From NCBI GenBank assembly GCA_910585265.1, contig CAJUCA010000077.1, positions 1-10,144 of the forward strand: 10,144 bases of DNA, given 5' to 3'. Below the pieces are notes generated by a model. It was not told the DNA's origin and did not search any database. It saw only the letters and a program-made list of their open reading frames with translations. Within the stretch, counting starts at the first letter, position 1. Each line of letters begins with the position of its first letter. Below, piece by piece: positions 1 through 5,804 of this stretch. The position numbers and the translations under genes were made by a program. This DNA is from an uncultured Oscillospiraceae bacterium (lineage in GTDB: Bacteria; Bacillota; Clostridia; Oscillospirales; Oscillospiraceae).

Positions 1-560
1 GTAACCACATCGACCTGAACAACAAGTACATCGTGCTGGACACCTCCGGGATGCCGGACGACCTGCTGCTCCCCGGTATCTTCTGGGCCACCGACATCGC
101 TAACGACCTGATCATGGACGCGGGCAGCGATCTGTCCGCGTTACTTGCCGATGAGCTGTGGTCCCTGGTGGGGGCTAACTCCAACCCTTTGGCGGCGGGC
201 TTCGTCCAGGAGATGGTGAAAACCATCCGGGGCCTGGGCGGTATCGCCATCACCTCCACCCAGGGGATGCAGGATCTGTTTTCTTTGGACGGCGGCAAGT
301 ACGGCAAGGGCATTTTGGATTCCAGCCGGATCAAGCTGGTGATGCAGATGGAGGAACAGGAGGCCCGGCTGATTCAAAATGTACTGAACCTCTCCGAGGA
401 TGAGGTGCGGCAGATCACCCGGTTTCGCCGGGGGGAGGGCCTGCTGTGCATTGGCTACAACCATGTGCCGGTGCAGTTCCACGCCACCCAGAAGGAGTAC
501 GACGCCATCACCACCTCTCCCACCGACCTGCGCACCCGGCGGAAGGAGGGCGGCAAATGA
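1..560 (+). CDS. VirB4-type conjugation ATPase, C-terminal part (5' end outside window)
   Basis: The reading frame is open from the window edge (first full codon at 3) and gives 185 residues. Seen: an N-H-I-D-L-N-N-K-Y-I-V-L-D strand, then a Walker B-like stretch LLADELWSLVG, a segment F-V-Q-E-M-V-K-T-I-R-G, and TSTQGMQDLF, which matches the conserved TQ...D motif of VirB4/TraE ATPases. A basic region and a C-terminal strand (LLCIGYNHVPVQF) follow, typical for the family's end. VirB4 proteins are cytoplasmic-face hexameric ATPases that power assembly and transfer by type IV secretion systems; the Walker A half lies upstream of the window. The GTG at 33 is internal, not a start. The stop overlaps the next gene's ATG (ATGA), indicating translational coupling. 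Family assignment is firm; the subfamily resembles the Tn1549/Tn916-like ATPases, which is from memory. Confidence 0.9.
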   Translation, partial: NHIDLNNKYIVLDTSGMPDDLLLPGIFWATDIANDLIMDAGSDLSALLADELWSLVGANSNPLAAGFVQEMVKTIRGLGGIAITSTQGMQDLFSLDGGKYGKGILDSSRIKLVMQMEEQEARLIQNVLNLSEDEVRQITRFRRGEGLLCIGYNHVPVQFHATQKEYDAITTSPTDLRTRRKEGGK

Positions 561-1234
561 GCTTCCGACAGGACGCCGCCCGCCTTCAAAAGCTGGCCAA
601 CAACGCCTTCTGCCAGACCGGCACGCTTGTGGCGCTGGCGGACGGCGGGCAGCCCGACCCGGACAAGCTGCAAAAGGCACTGGAGCAGACAGCGGCCCAG
701 TTCGAGAGTGCCGCCCTGGAGGTGCGGAAGCTGTGCGAGCGGTACAGCACGGGCACCGGGGGCTACGGCTCCCGGCCCGTCCTCCCGCCCATGGAGATTG
801 CGGGATCGGTGGATATGCTGGGCTACCACTGGTTGCACATCACGCTGAATACCCTGCTTCCCCACTGCCGGTTCCAGCCCCCGGAATGGCTCAGCGACAC
901 CATCCGCCGCCTGCTGGACGAATACGAGGCGCAAGGCTGTAAGCTGCCCTTTTTCAACCGGGCACTGCTGGTGATCGACGAGTTCACCGGCATCCAGGGC
1001 CGCCATATTTTTGACCAGGACAACAAGGGATACAAGGCGGTGTCCAACGCCATCAAGGGCAGGCTCATCCCGGACGACGACCAGCACACCCTGGCGGTAG
1101 CGCTGCTGTCCGGTCGGAGCGAGGTGGACGTATGTCACATCACCCTGCTGGATCTGACGGATGCGGCGGACTTTTTCTCCTTCCACTCCGGGGACTATGA
1201 GGTGAAGTGTTTTTATGACGGCGGATGGAGCTGA
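557..1234 (+). CDS. Conserved-type hypothetical protein coupled to virB4 (possibly DUF6100)
   Basis: This encodes 225 residues. The ATG at 557 lies in the ATGA overlap with virB4 and is preceded by AAGGAGG at 543-549, 7 bases away, so I prefer it to the in-frame start at 446 inside virB4. There is no signal peptide or membrane segment. Residues 1-65 look helical with a charged Gln/Leu/Ala pattern. Residues about 80-140 hold a hydrophobic and aromatic block (GYHWLHITLNTLLPHC), and 130-155 a helix followed by a strand ending LLVIDEFTG. The acidic strand-end superficially resembles a Walker B, but there is no P-loop, so I do not call it an ATPase. The C-terminus has alternating beta-like strands (HTLAVALLSG, VCHITLLDL). 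Position implies a cytosolic accessory role in conjugation. The DUF6100 label is an uncertain recollection. Function unknown. Confidence 0.75.
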   Translation: MSFRQDAARLQKLANNAFCQTGTLVALADGGQPDPDKLQKALEQTAAQFESAALEVRKLCERYSTGTGGYGSRPVLPPMEIAGSVDMLGYHWLHITLNTLLPHCRFQPPEWLSDTIRRLLDEYEAQGCKLPFFNRALLVIDEFTGIQGRHIFDQDNKGYKAVSNAIKGRLIPDDDQHTLAVALLSGRSEVDVCHITLLDLTDAADFFSFHSGDYEVKCFYDGGWS

Positions 1235-1260
1235 TACTTTTTCTTAAAAGAAAAAGTATC
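1233..1260. repeat. AT-rich 13-bp perfect inverted repeat at the operon end
   Basis: The left arm GATACTTTTTCTT (1233-1245) and right arm AAGAAAAAGTATC (1248-1260) are exact reverse complements around an AA loop. The left arm starts inside the TGA stop of the preceding gene. No T-run follows on either strand, so it is not a classic Rho-independent terminator. It could stabilise the mRNA 3' end, aid termination, or be a dispersed repeat. The adjoining bases CAAAAAGAAC look like part of the same block. Confidence 0.7.
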
Positions 1261-1364
1261 CAAAAAGAACTTTAATTCGCTGACGGACCTGAGCAATTTT
1301 TTCACGCTGCCACCCGACTACGGACAGATCGCAAATCGGTTGAATTGGTCTAAAAAGTGACCGT

Positions 1365-1439
1365 GACACCCATCAGGTTTTGGCCTGATTTGGGCCGTTT
1401 TTGAGCGGTTGGAGGGTTTTCAAGAATCTGATGGGTGTC
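1365..1439. repeat. 12-bp perfect inverted repeat with 51-base spacer
   Basis: GACACCCATCAG at 1365-1376 is the exact reverse complement of CTGATGGGTGTC at 1428-1439. The 51-base interior contains a smaller GGCC...GGCC hairpin at 1382-1396 and a GGTTGGAGGG run at 1407-1416. Such wide-spaced arms suit a protein-bound site or a long structured RNA better than a terminator. Confidence 0.7.
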
Positions 1440-1513
1440 CGCCGCCCTAAACTGTTGAAAACAAAGGCATTCGAGGTGGCGGCAAAAGCGGGGAGCGTGA
1501 AAAAAGCTGACTT

Positions 1514-1545
1514 CTATGGGGAGCCATCAGATTGGCTTCCCATAG
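1514..1545. repeat. 12-bp stem-loop with 8-base loop
   Basis: CTATGGGGAGCC (1514-1525) pairs with GGCTTCCCATAG (1534-1545) around ATCAGATT, with one G-T wobble. No T-run follows. The loop's ATCAG also occurs in the upstream inverted repeat arm (CCCATCAG) at 1370-1376. Confidence 0.7.
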
Positions 1546-1558
1546 GGGGCTTGGAAAA

Positions 1559-1608
1559 GCGCCGAAAAAGTTCTTGCGCCGGCACCGGCGCAAGGGCGTT
1601 TTCGGCGC
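1559..1608. repeat. Two-tier nested hairpin just upstream of the winged-helix gene
   Basis: The outer arms GCGCCGAAAA (1559-1568) and TTTTCGGCGC (1599-1608) are perfectly complementary. They enclose a second perfect 10-bp stem, CTTGCGCCGG (1573-1582) and CCGGCGCAAG (1585-1594), separated by CA. Four unpaired bases lie on each side between the tiers. It ends 15 bases before the ribosome site at 1622-1628. Without a T-run it is unlikely to be a terminator. It could sit at a transfer origin or shape the leader of the downstream genes. Confidence 0.75.
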
Positions 1609-1635
1609 GCGCAGGAATATGGAAGGAGGCGCGGT

Positions 1636-1665
1636 ATGCGTGATTTTCAGCCAACGGGACGTTGA
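1636..1665 (+). other. Nine-codon ORF with the best-placed start before the winged-helix gene
   Basis: ATG at 1636 lies 7 bases after GGAGG (1624-1628), ideal spacing, but reads only MRDFQPTGR before TGA at 1663-1665. The long downstream frame is offset by +1. Either this is a leader peptide coupled to the main gene, or the true N-terminus is split by a frameshift or sequence error. The short peptide's similarity in style to an N-terminal extension favours the latter only weakly. Confidence 0.35.
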
Positions 1666-2761
1666 TATGTTGAAGCTGCTGTGCTGGTGCCAGTTCATCC
1701 AGCCCAGGGATTTGAGGGGGATAGCCACGGAGGGGGAGCGGAAAAACCTGATGGGCCTGGGCCTTGTCCGGCGGCACGAAAAAAGCGGCGCACTGCTGCT
1801 CACCAGCAAGGGGCAGCTCCTGTTGGAGCACCTGCTGGACGGGAGGGTTCCCCAGACCACCCGGGCCTACCACCCGCCGCTGATGGAACGCCGCGTCCGG
1901 GTGTCCCGGTTGGTGGTGACCGCTTACCACGGCGGGGTCAATCCTTTCACATTCGGGCCGGAGGAGCTGGACGGCCCCGCGGCCCTGTTCCTTCCCTCCA
2001 TTGCCCGGAGCCGTGGCTCCAACCCCTGGGGCAGTACCCGGGTGGCGGCTATCGCCCGGCTGGGGAGCAGCCTGTACGCCATGCACTACGTCTGCCCCGG
2101 CATCGGCAAGGTGGCGCTGATGGATGAGCTGGCGGCGTTCTCCAACCAGACCGCCCGGTTCCGGGACATGGGCCGGGCGTTCCTCTTTGCCGGGAGCAGC
2201 TACAAGAGCGTGCTGTCCGAGCTGGAGCGCCCCGTGGGACGGGACGATGCCAAGCTGCTGACCTATGGCGGCGCGTACCGCTGTCTCCAGCTTCCCGTCC
2301 ACCTGTTGTCCTGTGACGCCACGGGAGCGGTGCAGCTTCAGATCATGGCCGTGCCGGACTACCGGGCGCGGCTGACCAAGGCGGCGCTGAAAGGCCAGTA
2401 CCGCCCGCCCCCCGACGACGTGCCCGAGTGGGACGCCATGTTTCAGGGTGTGCCCTTCCTCATGGCGGCGGACATGGATCTGCGCCGGATCAACGCCGCC
2501 ATCCGCACGGCCCAAAGCCGTGGGTTCCCCCAGATTGCCATGGCCGCCCTGGAAGGGCAGGCGGAGCAGGTACTGTTCCCCCGATGCCGGGACAAAAATT
2601 TGGCGCGGGTGTTTGTGCTCACTTCCGAGGCGATTTCCGCTGTCACTGGAAGGAAACCCGCGCCCTATGTGCCCCCGCGCACCCAATTTCTCACCGCGAA
2701 AGGAGAGGTGGCCGATGCCCCGCTTATCCAAACTCATCGAAAAGCTGGAAGATCGCCTTGA
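1640..2761 (+). CDS. Winged-helix-type mobile-element accessory protein (replication-relaxation-like)
   Basis: From GTG at 1640 this gives 373 residues; ATG at 1667 is an alternative. GGAGG at 1624-1628 is 11 bases upstream of the GTG, which is slightly long. Residues about 4-67 (FSQRDVDMLKLLCWCQF, then RGIATEGERKNLMGLGLVRR, then LLLTSKGQLLL) have the helix-turn-helix-wing pattern of the replication-relaxation/winged-helix group. The remaining 300 residues are mixed alpha/beta with no motif I can name. There is no signal peptide or membrane segment. The 3' end overlaps the coupling-protein gene by 47 bases, so the two are co-translated. By position it may bind the nearby inverted repeats or assist DNA processing; that is inference. 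The family label is tentative. Confidence 0.7.
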   Translation: MIFSQRDVDMLKLLCWCQFIQPRDLRGIATEGERKNLMGLGLVRRHEKSGALLLTSKGQLLLEHLLDGRVPQTTRAYHPPLMERRVRVSRLVVTAYHGGVNPFTFGPEELDGPAALFLPSIARSRGSNPWGSTRVAAIARLGSSLYAMHYVCPGIGKVALMDELAAFSNQTARFRDMGRAFLFAGSSYKSVLSELERPVGRDDAKLLTYGGAYRCLQLPVHLLSCDATGAVQLQIMAVPDYRARLTKAALKGQYRPPPDDVPEWDAMFQGVPFLMAADMDLRRINAAIRTAQSRGFPQIAMAALEGQAEQVLFPRCRDKNLARVFVLTSEAISAVTGRKPAPYVPPRTQFLTAKGEVADAPLIQTHRKAGRSP

Positions 2762-4790
2762 ACCCATAATTGGCCCCTGGTACGAGCAGCACAAAAAGAG
2801 GCTGCCCCTCTACGCCGCCCTGGTGCTGGCGGGCTGGTATCTCTATGGGATGGTGCTCAACTCCATCCGGCTGGGCACTGCCACCACCTTCCACAAGGCC
2901 GGCGAGGAAGTGGGCAGCATCTGGGTGCTCAATCCCTTCCGCAACTGGTTCGTGGTGTTCACCCCCTTCGGCCTGGGGGCTACGGCGGTGATCACTCTGC
3001 TGGTGTGCCTGTTCACCGGGACGGGGTACAAGTGGTTCTCCGGCTGCAAGGCCACCCGGGACAGCCGGGGCTTTGACATCCTGCCGGACGGCACCCATGG
3101 CTCCTCCGGCTTCCTCACGAAAAAGGAGATGTCCGATTTTCTGGAGGTGGGCAGCGTGTCCGAGGTGAAGGGCATGATGCTGGGCAAGTACAAAAAGCGT
3201 CCGGAGGACCCGGACAAGTACGCACTGTACGCCGCCCACCGCATGGTGCCGGGGGACAACAACAACCTGCTGTGCATCGGCGCACCGGGCAGCGGCAAAT
3301 CCCGGGGCTTCATCATCCCGTTTTTGATGGGCTGTGCCCAGCGGGGGGAATCAGTTTACATAACAGATCCGAAGGGGGAGCTTTTTGAAAAGCTGTCCCC
3401 CTACTTCAAAGAGCACGGCCACTATGTCAAAGCGGTGAACTTCCTGGACATGGCCCACTCGGACGGCTGGAACTGCCTGTATGGGCTGGACAAGGAACCC
3501 CAGCTGGCCCAGACCGTGGCCAATACCATCATCCAGAACACCTCCGGGGCCCATGAGGCGGACGACTTCTGGAGCCGCGCGGAGCTGAACCTGCTCATGG
3601 CGCTGATCCACTACGTGGTGAACTTGAAGGACGCCAAGGGCAATCTGCTGCCCATCGAAAAGCGGGGACTGGGGGACGTGTACCAGCTTCTGGCCCACCA
3701 GAGCATCCAGGACATCAACCGCACCCTGGCCCAGCTCCCGCCGGATCACCCGGCCAAGGGCCATCATGGCCTGTTCCTCAAGGCCAAGGAGAACCTGTGG
3801 GGCAGCATCGCCATCGGCCTGGGCAACCGCCTCGCCATCTTCCAGAACAAGCTGGTGGACGCCATCACCCGGAACCACGATGTGGACCTGCTGCTGCCGG
3901 GGCAAAAGCCCTGCGCCTACTTTGTCATCATCTCCGCCCAGGACAGCGCCTACCGCTTCCTCAGCTCGCTGTTCTTCTCCCTGGCCCTGCCCCGGCTGTC
4001 CGACTACGCCCGGCTGGAGGGGAAGGGCGGCCGCCTGCCGGTGCTGGTGAACTTCTGCCTGGACGAATACTGCAACATCGGCTACATGGACGGCATCGCC
4101 GATGCCCTCAACAGCATCCGGGGCTTCAACATGAGCTGCCAGGTGGTGGTGCAGAGCCTGTCCCAGTGGCAGGAAAAATATCCGGGCAAGGAATGGGAGA
4201 ATCAGCTGGCCACCTTCGATCAGACGCTCTACATGGGCTGCAACGACTGGACCTCGGCGGACTACATCTCCAAGAAGTGCGGCAAGGTGACCATTGCCCT
4301 CACCAGCCAGTCCAAGCCCCAGCCGCCGCTGTACGGCTTCGTCTACGGCAACACCCGGCCCTACTCCCAGACCAGGAGCAGCACCCAGCGGGAGCTGATG
4401 CAGCCGGATGAGATCCTGCGCCTGGACCGCCGCCAGTGCATCGCCCTGTTCCAGGGCAGGAAGCCCGCGCTGCTCTACAAGCTGACGCCGGAGGAGCTGC
4501 CGGGGTACGGAGAACTCAAGTCCTGCCGGGTGGCGGACTACACGCCGGAGTGGAGAGCGAAGGAGGAGCAGAAAAAGGCGCAGGCGGCGAAAAAAGAGCC
4601 GTCCCTGCCGCCCATATCCGGGCAGAAACCGCCTGACACGCAGAAGCAGCCTGACCCGGAGGATGAACCCAACCTGGCACAGGATTTGGAGTACCAGCTT
4701 GATGATAAAGGTTTGGGCATGGTGGAGCTGGGCGCTGACGGCGTGGTGGGCGGAACTGATGAGGACGAAGAACTCCCGCCGGGGAGGTGA
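2715..4790 (+). CDS. VirD4/TraG-type type IV coupling ATPase
   Basis: This encodes 691 residues. ATG at 2715 follows AAGGAG (2700-2705) by 9 bases; the longer frame upstream lies inside the preceding gene and is rejected. Membrane segments occur at about residues 31-50 and 77-101, as usual for coupling proteins anchored by their N-terminus. Walker A is GAPGSGKS at 189-196, followed by TDPKGEL at 217-223, a VirD4/TraG signature, and Walker B VLVNFCLDEY at 443-452. A conserved SLSQWQEKYP segment lies at 481-490. The tail from about 612 is charged and Lys/Glu/Pro-rich, ending in an acidic stretch (TDEDEE), probably a disordered recruitment tail. Coupling proteins bring the relaxosome to the mating channel and pump DNA using ATP. 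All key motifs are intact. Confidence 0.96.
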   Translation: MPRLSKLIEKLEDRLEPIIGPWYEQHKKRLPLYAALVLAGWYLYGMVLNSIRLGTATTFHKAGEEVGSIWVLNPFRNWFVVFTPFGLGATAVITLLVCLFTGTGYKWFSGCKATRDSRGFDILPDGTHGSSGFLTKKEMSDFLEVGSVSEVKGMMLGKYKKRPEDPDKYALYAAHRMVPGDNNNLLCIGAPGSGKSRGFIIPFLMGCAQRGESVYITDPKGELFEKLSPYFKEHGHYVKAVNFLDMAHSDGWNCLYGLDKEPQLAQTVANTIIQNTSGAHEADDFWSRAELNLLMALIHYVVNLKDAKGNLLPIEKRGLGDVYQLLAHQSIQDINRTLAQLPPDHPAKGHHGLFLKAKENLWGSIAIGLGNRLAIFQNKLVDAITRNHDVDLLLPGQKPCAYFVIISAQDSAYRFLSSLFFSLALPRLSDYARLEGKGGRLPVLVNFCLDEYCNIGYMDGIADALNSIRGFNMSCQVVVQSLSQWQEKYPGKEWENQLATFDQTLYMGCNDWTSADYISKKCGKVTIALTSQSKPQPPLYGFVYGNTRPYSQTRSSTQRELMQPDEILRLDRRQCIALFQGRKPALLYKLTPEELPGYGELKSCRVADYTPEWRAKEEQKKAQAAKKEPSLPPISGQKPPDTQKQPDPEDEPNLAQDLEYQLDDKGLGMVELGADGVVGGTDEDEELPPGR

Positions 4791-4805
4791 TTCCGGCGGG
4801 AGCTC
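4770..4805. terminator. Hairpin between convergent virD4-type and fic genes
   Basis: CTCCCGCCGG (4773-4782) and CCGGCGGGAG (4793-4802) pair perfectly around a 10-base loop. Two further outer pairs sit beyond one mismatch. The stem spans the coupling-protein stop codon at 4788-4790. The T-rich bases after it are weak on both strands, so it may work as a bidirectional end or 3' stabiliser rather than a strong terminator. Confidence 0.6.
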
Positions 4806-4811
4806 TATCAT

Positions 4812-5525
4812 TTAATCATCGCGGGCGGTATGCGGCGCTGGCGTATACGGTTCCTTCTGATACTTTGCGTATTTGTCATGATGCTCTGTCTCCGAAACTT
4901 CCATTCCCTGTTCCTCTATCGGTTCGATACAAACCGCGTCCAGCAGAATCCGCTCCAAATGTTCAAACTCCGAGAATTGATCTATGGATGCCATAACAAG
5001 GGAATCGCGCACATATCCGGCACTGGCTGCCAGAAGATCCTTATCAAAGAAATAGCCGTGACGTTCCACAAACAGCGTCATCAGCATGACTACCGTTCGG
5101 GTGTTCCCTTCGCGGAACGGGTGTACCTGCCAGATACGGGGAAACAGCCGGGCCAGCGTCGAGACAAATTCCTCACGGGAGCACTGATCCCAGTCATAGT
5201 CCTCAATCACGGAAAAGGCGGCGCACAAATCGCGGTCAATATCGTTATCGTTGGAATACCACACGCTGCGCCCACCGAGAAGCCGCTCCGCCTTTTCAAT
5301 ATTCATAATCCGATATTGGCCTGCCCAATCGTAAATGTCGCCAAATAGAAAACGGTGGATTTCGCATAATCCGGCGGGTGAAAAGTCAGAGAACCCCCGT
5401 TCATAGAGCAGCATCATGTTTGCCCGAGACTGCTCCGCTTCCACCACATCCAGCGTCTTTTCCGTTTTGATGCCCAGCTTGTTCCGAAGGACGGGGACAT
5501 CTTCATACAGATACGGATCAGGCAT
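4812..5525 (-). CDS. Fic-domain protein, probable AMP-transferase toxin
   Basis: This encodes 237 residues from ATG at 5525, 10 bases after AGGAG. A GTG six bases upstream (5531) is in frame but too close to the ribosome site. The start overlaps the antitoxin stop by 8 bases (ATGCCTGA). Seen: the N-terminal YDWAGQYR segment at 65-72, the usual Fic substrate-flap region, and the catalytic motif HPFREGNTR at 135-143 with the active His, the acidic residue, Gly-Asn and Arg. The second arginine of the classic HxFx(D/E)GNGRxxR motif is a valine here. Fic proteins usually transfer AMP to target proteins; family members paired with VbhA are toxic when free. The C-terminal 35 residues are a polar tail with no BID domain. 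GC is lower than in flanking genes. The target is unknown. Confidence 0.92.
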   Translation of the reverse strand: MPDPYLYEDVPVLRNKLGIKTEKTLDVVEAEQSRANMMLLYERGFSDFSPAGLCEIHRFLFGDIYDWAGQYRIMNIEKAERLLGGRSVWYSNDNDIDRDLCAAFSVIEDYDWDQCSREEFVSTLARLFPRIWQVHPFREGNTRTVVMLMTLFVERHGYFFDKDLLAASAGYVRDSLVMASIDQFSEFEHLERILLDAVCIEPIEEQGMEVSETEHHDKYAKYQKEPYTPAPHTARDD

Positions 5526-5724
5526 GGGCACGGCGCTCCTGCTCCGCCATCTTTCGGTGGGACGCTAACAGAGCCGCCTTCATCTGCTCCCCAGTCAGCT
5601 CGCCATTAGCCCAGCAGAGGGAAAGGGCTTTTGCGTAGTCCGACACCGGGACGCCCTCAATGGCATTCAGGGCGTCCGCCAGCTTCACCGCCTGCATTCT
5701 GCGCACTTTTGCCGCCGTAGTCAT
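5518..5724 (-). CDS. VbhA-like antitoxin partner of Fic
   Basis: This is a 68-residue, mostly helical protein. The segment LADALNAIEGVPVSD is followed by NGELTGEQMKAALLASH, the layout of VbhA-family antitoxins, which insert a glutamate into the Fic ATP site. Glu23-Gly24 sit where VbhA has Glu24-Gly25. The Ser/Thr four residues before the Glu in the inhibitory motif (S/T)xxxE(G/N) is Leu19 here. ATG at 5724 has only a moderate ribosome site (AAAGGCGG, about 9 bases upstream). It lies first in the operon with the toxin next, as in Bartonella vbhA-vbhT. Overlap of stop and toxin start suggests coupled, stoichiometric synthesis. Assignment rests on gene pairing plus motif; the substituted Ser is odd but may be tolerated. 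Confidence 0.82.
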   Translation of the reverse strand: MTTAAKVRRMQAVKLADALNAIEGVPVSDYAKALSLCWANGELTGEQMKAALLASHRKMAEQERRAHA

Positions 5725-5748
5725 GACCTAACCGCCTTTCAACGTTTT

Positions 5749-5781
5749 GTATAGTATACCATCCCGCAGAAATAAAATCAA
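5749..5781 (-). promoter_or_regulatory. Near-consensus promoter and palindrome for the antitoxin-fic operon
   Basis: On the minus strand, -35 TTGATT (5776-5781) and -10 TATACT (5753-5758) are separated by exactly 17 bases; transcription should start near 5746. The 11-base palindrome GTATAGTATAC (5749-5759) overlaps the -10 box and could be an operator for self-repression, common in toxin-antitoxin operons. It also lies upstream of the repA-type gene, so it could affect both. No equally good plus-strand promoter is visible here. Confidence 0.7.
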
Positions 5782-5804
5782 TTCCATTGCAAGGAGGAAT
5801 CCCC

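Larger units (their letters stand above)
1261..1639. other. 379-base non-coding stretch rich in inverted repeats: candidate oriT or structured leader
   Basis: No ORF here has a convincing start, ribosome site or protein-like composition. The stretch instead holds three separate inverted repeats (1365-1439, 1514-1545, 1559-1608), each listed on its own, plus A-rich tracts at 1351-1356 and 1501-1505. It lies between virB4 with its partner gene and the genes for a winged-helix protein and the VirD4-type coupling ATPase. Intergenic repeat clusters beside transfer genes are typical of transfer origins, but no relaxase gene is visible and I recognise no nick-site consensus. An equally open alternative is a structured 5' leader that controls the downstream operon. 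I see no good sigma-70-type promoter in it. Confidence 0.4.

Noticed and set aside
557..1234. ATPase reading of the LLVIDEF segment
   Set aside because: It resembles Walker B but there is no P-loop anywhere in the protein.
1559..1608. Nested hairpin as a Rho-independent terminator
   Set aside because: The stem is strong, but it is followed by GCGCAGGAATATGG on the plus strand with no T-run, and on the minus strand the T-rich part is within the stem itself.
1401..1643. 80-codon plus-strand frame in the repeat-rich gap
   Set aside because: It starts with TTG (or ATG at 1431, with GGAGGG about 14 bases away), runs straight through two hairpins and has a low-complexity Arg/Ser/Ala/Gly end. The frame is better explained by the structured DNA.
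1514..2794. 426-codon minus-strand frame opposite the winged-helix gene
   Set aside because: Gly/Pro/Arg/His-rich composition with no domain. The opposing frame overlaps properly with the coupling-protein gene and shows secondary-structure patterning.
3351..4811. 486-codon minus-strand frame opposite the coupling-protein gene
   Set aside because: Composition is Leu/Val/Gln/Arg/His-rich without domains. It is the mirror of a GC-rich coding frame whose plus-strand product has all family motifs.
4830..5348. 172-codon plus-strand frame opposite fic
   Set aside because: The minus strand encodes an intact Fic catalytic motif; this frame has no family features or ribosome site.
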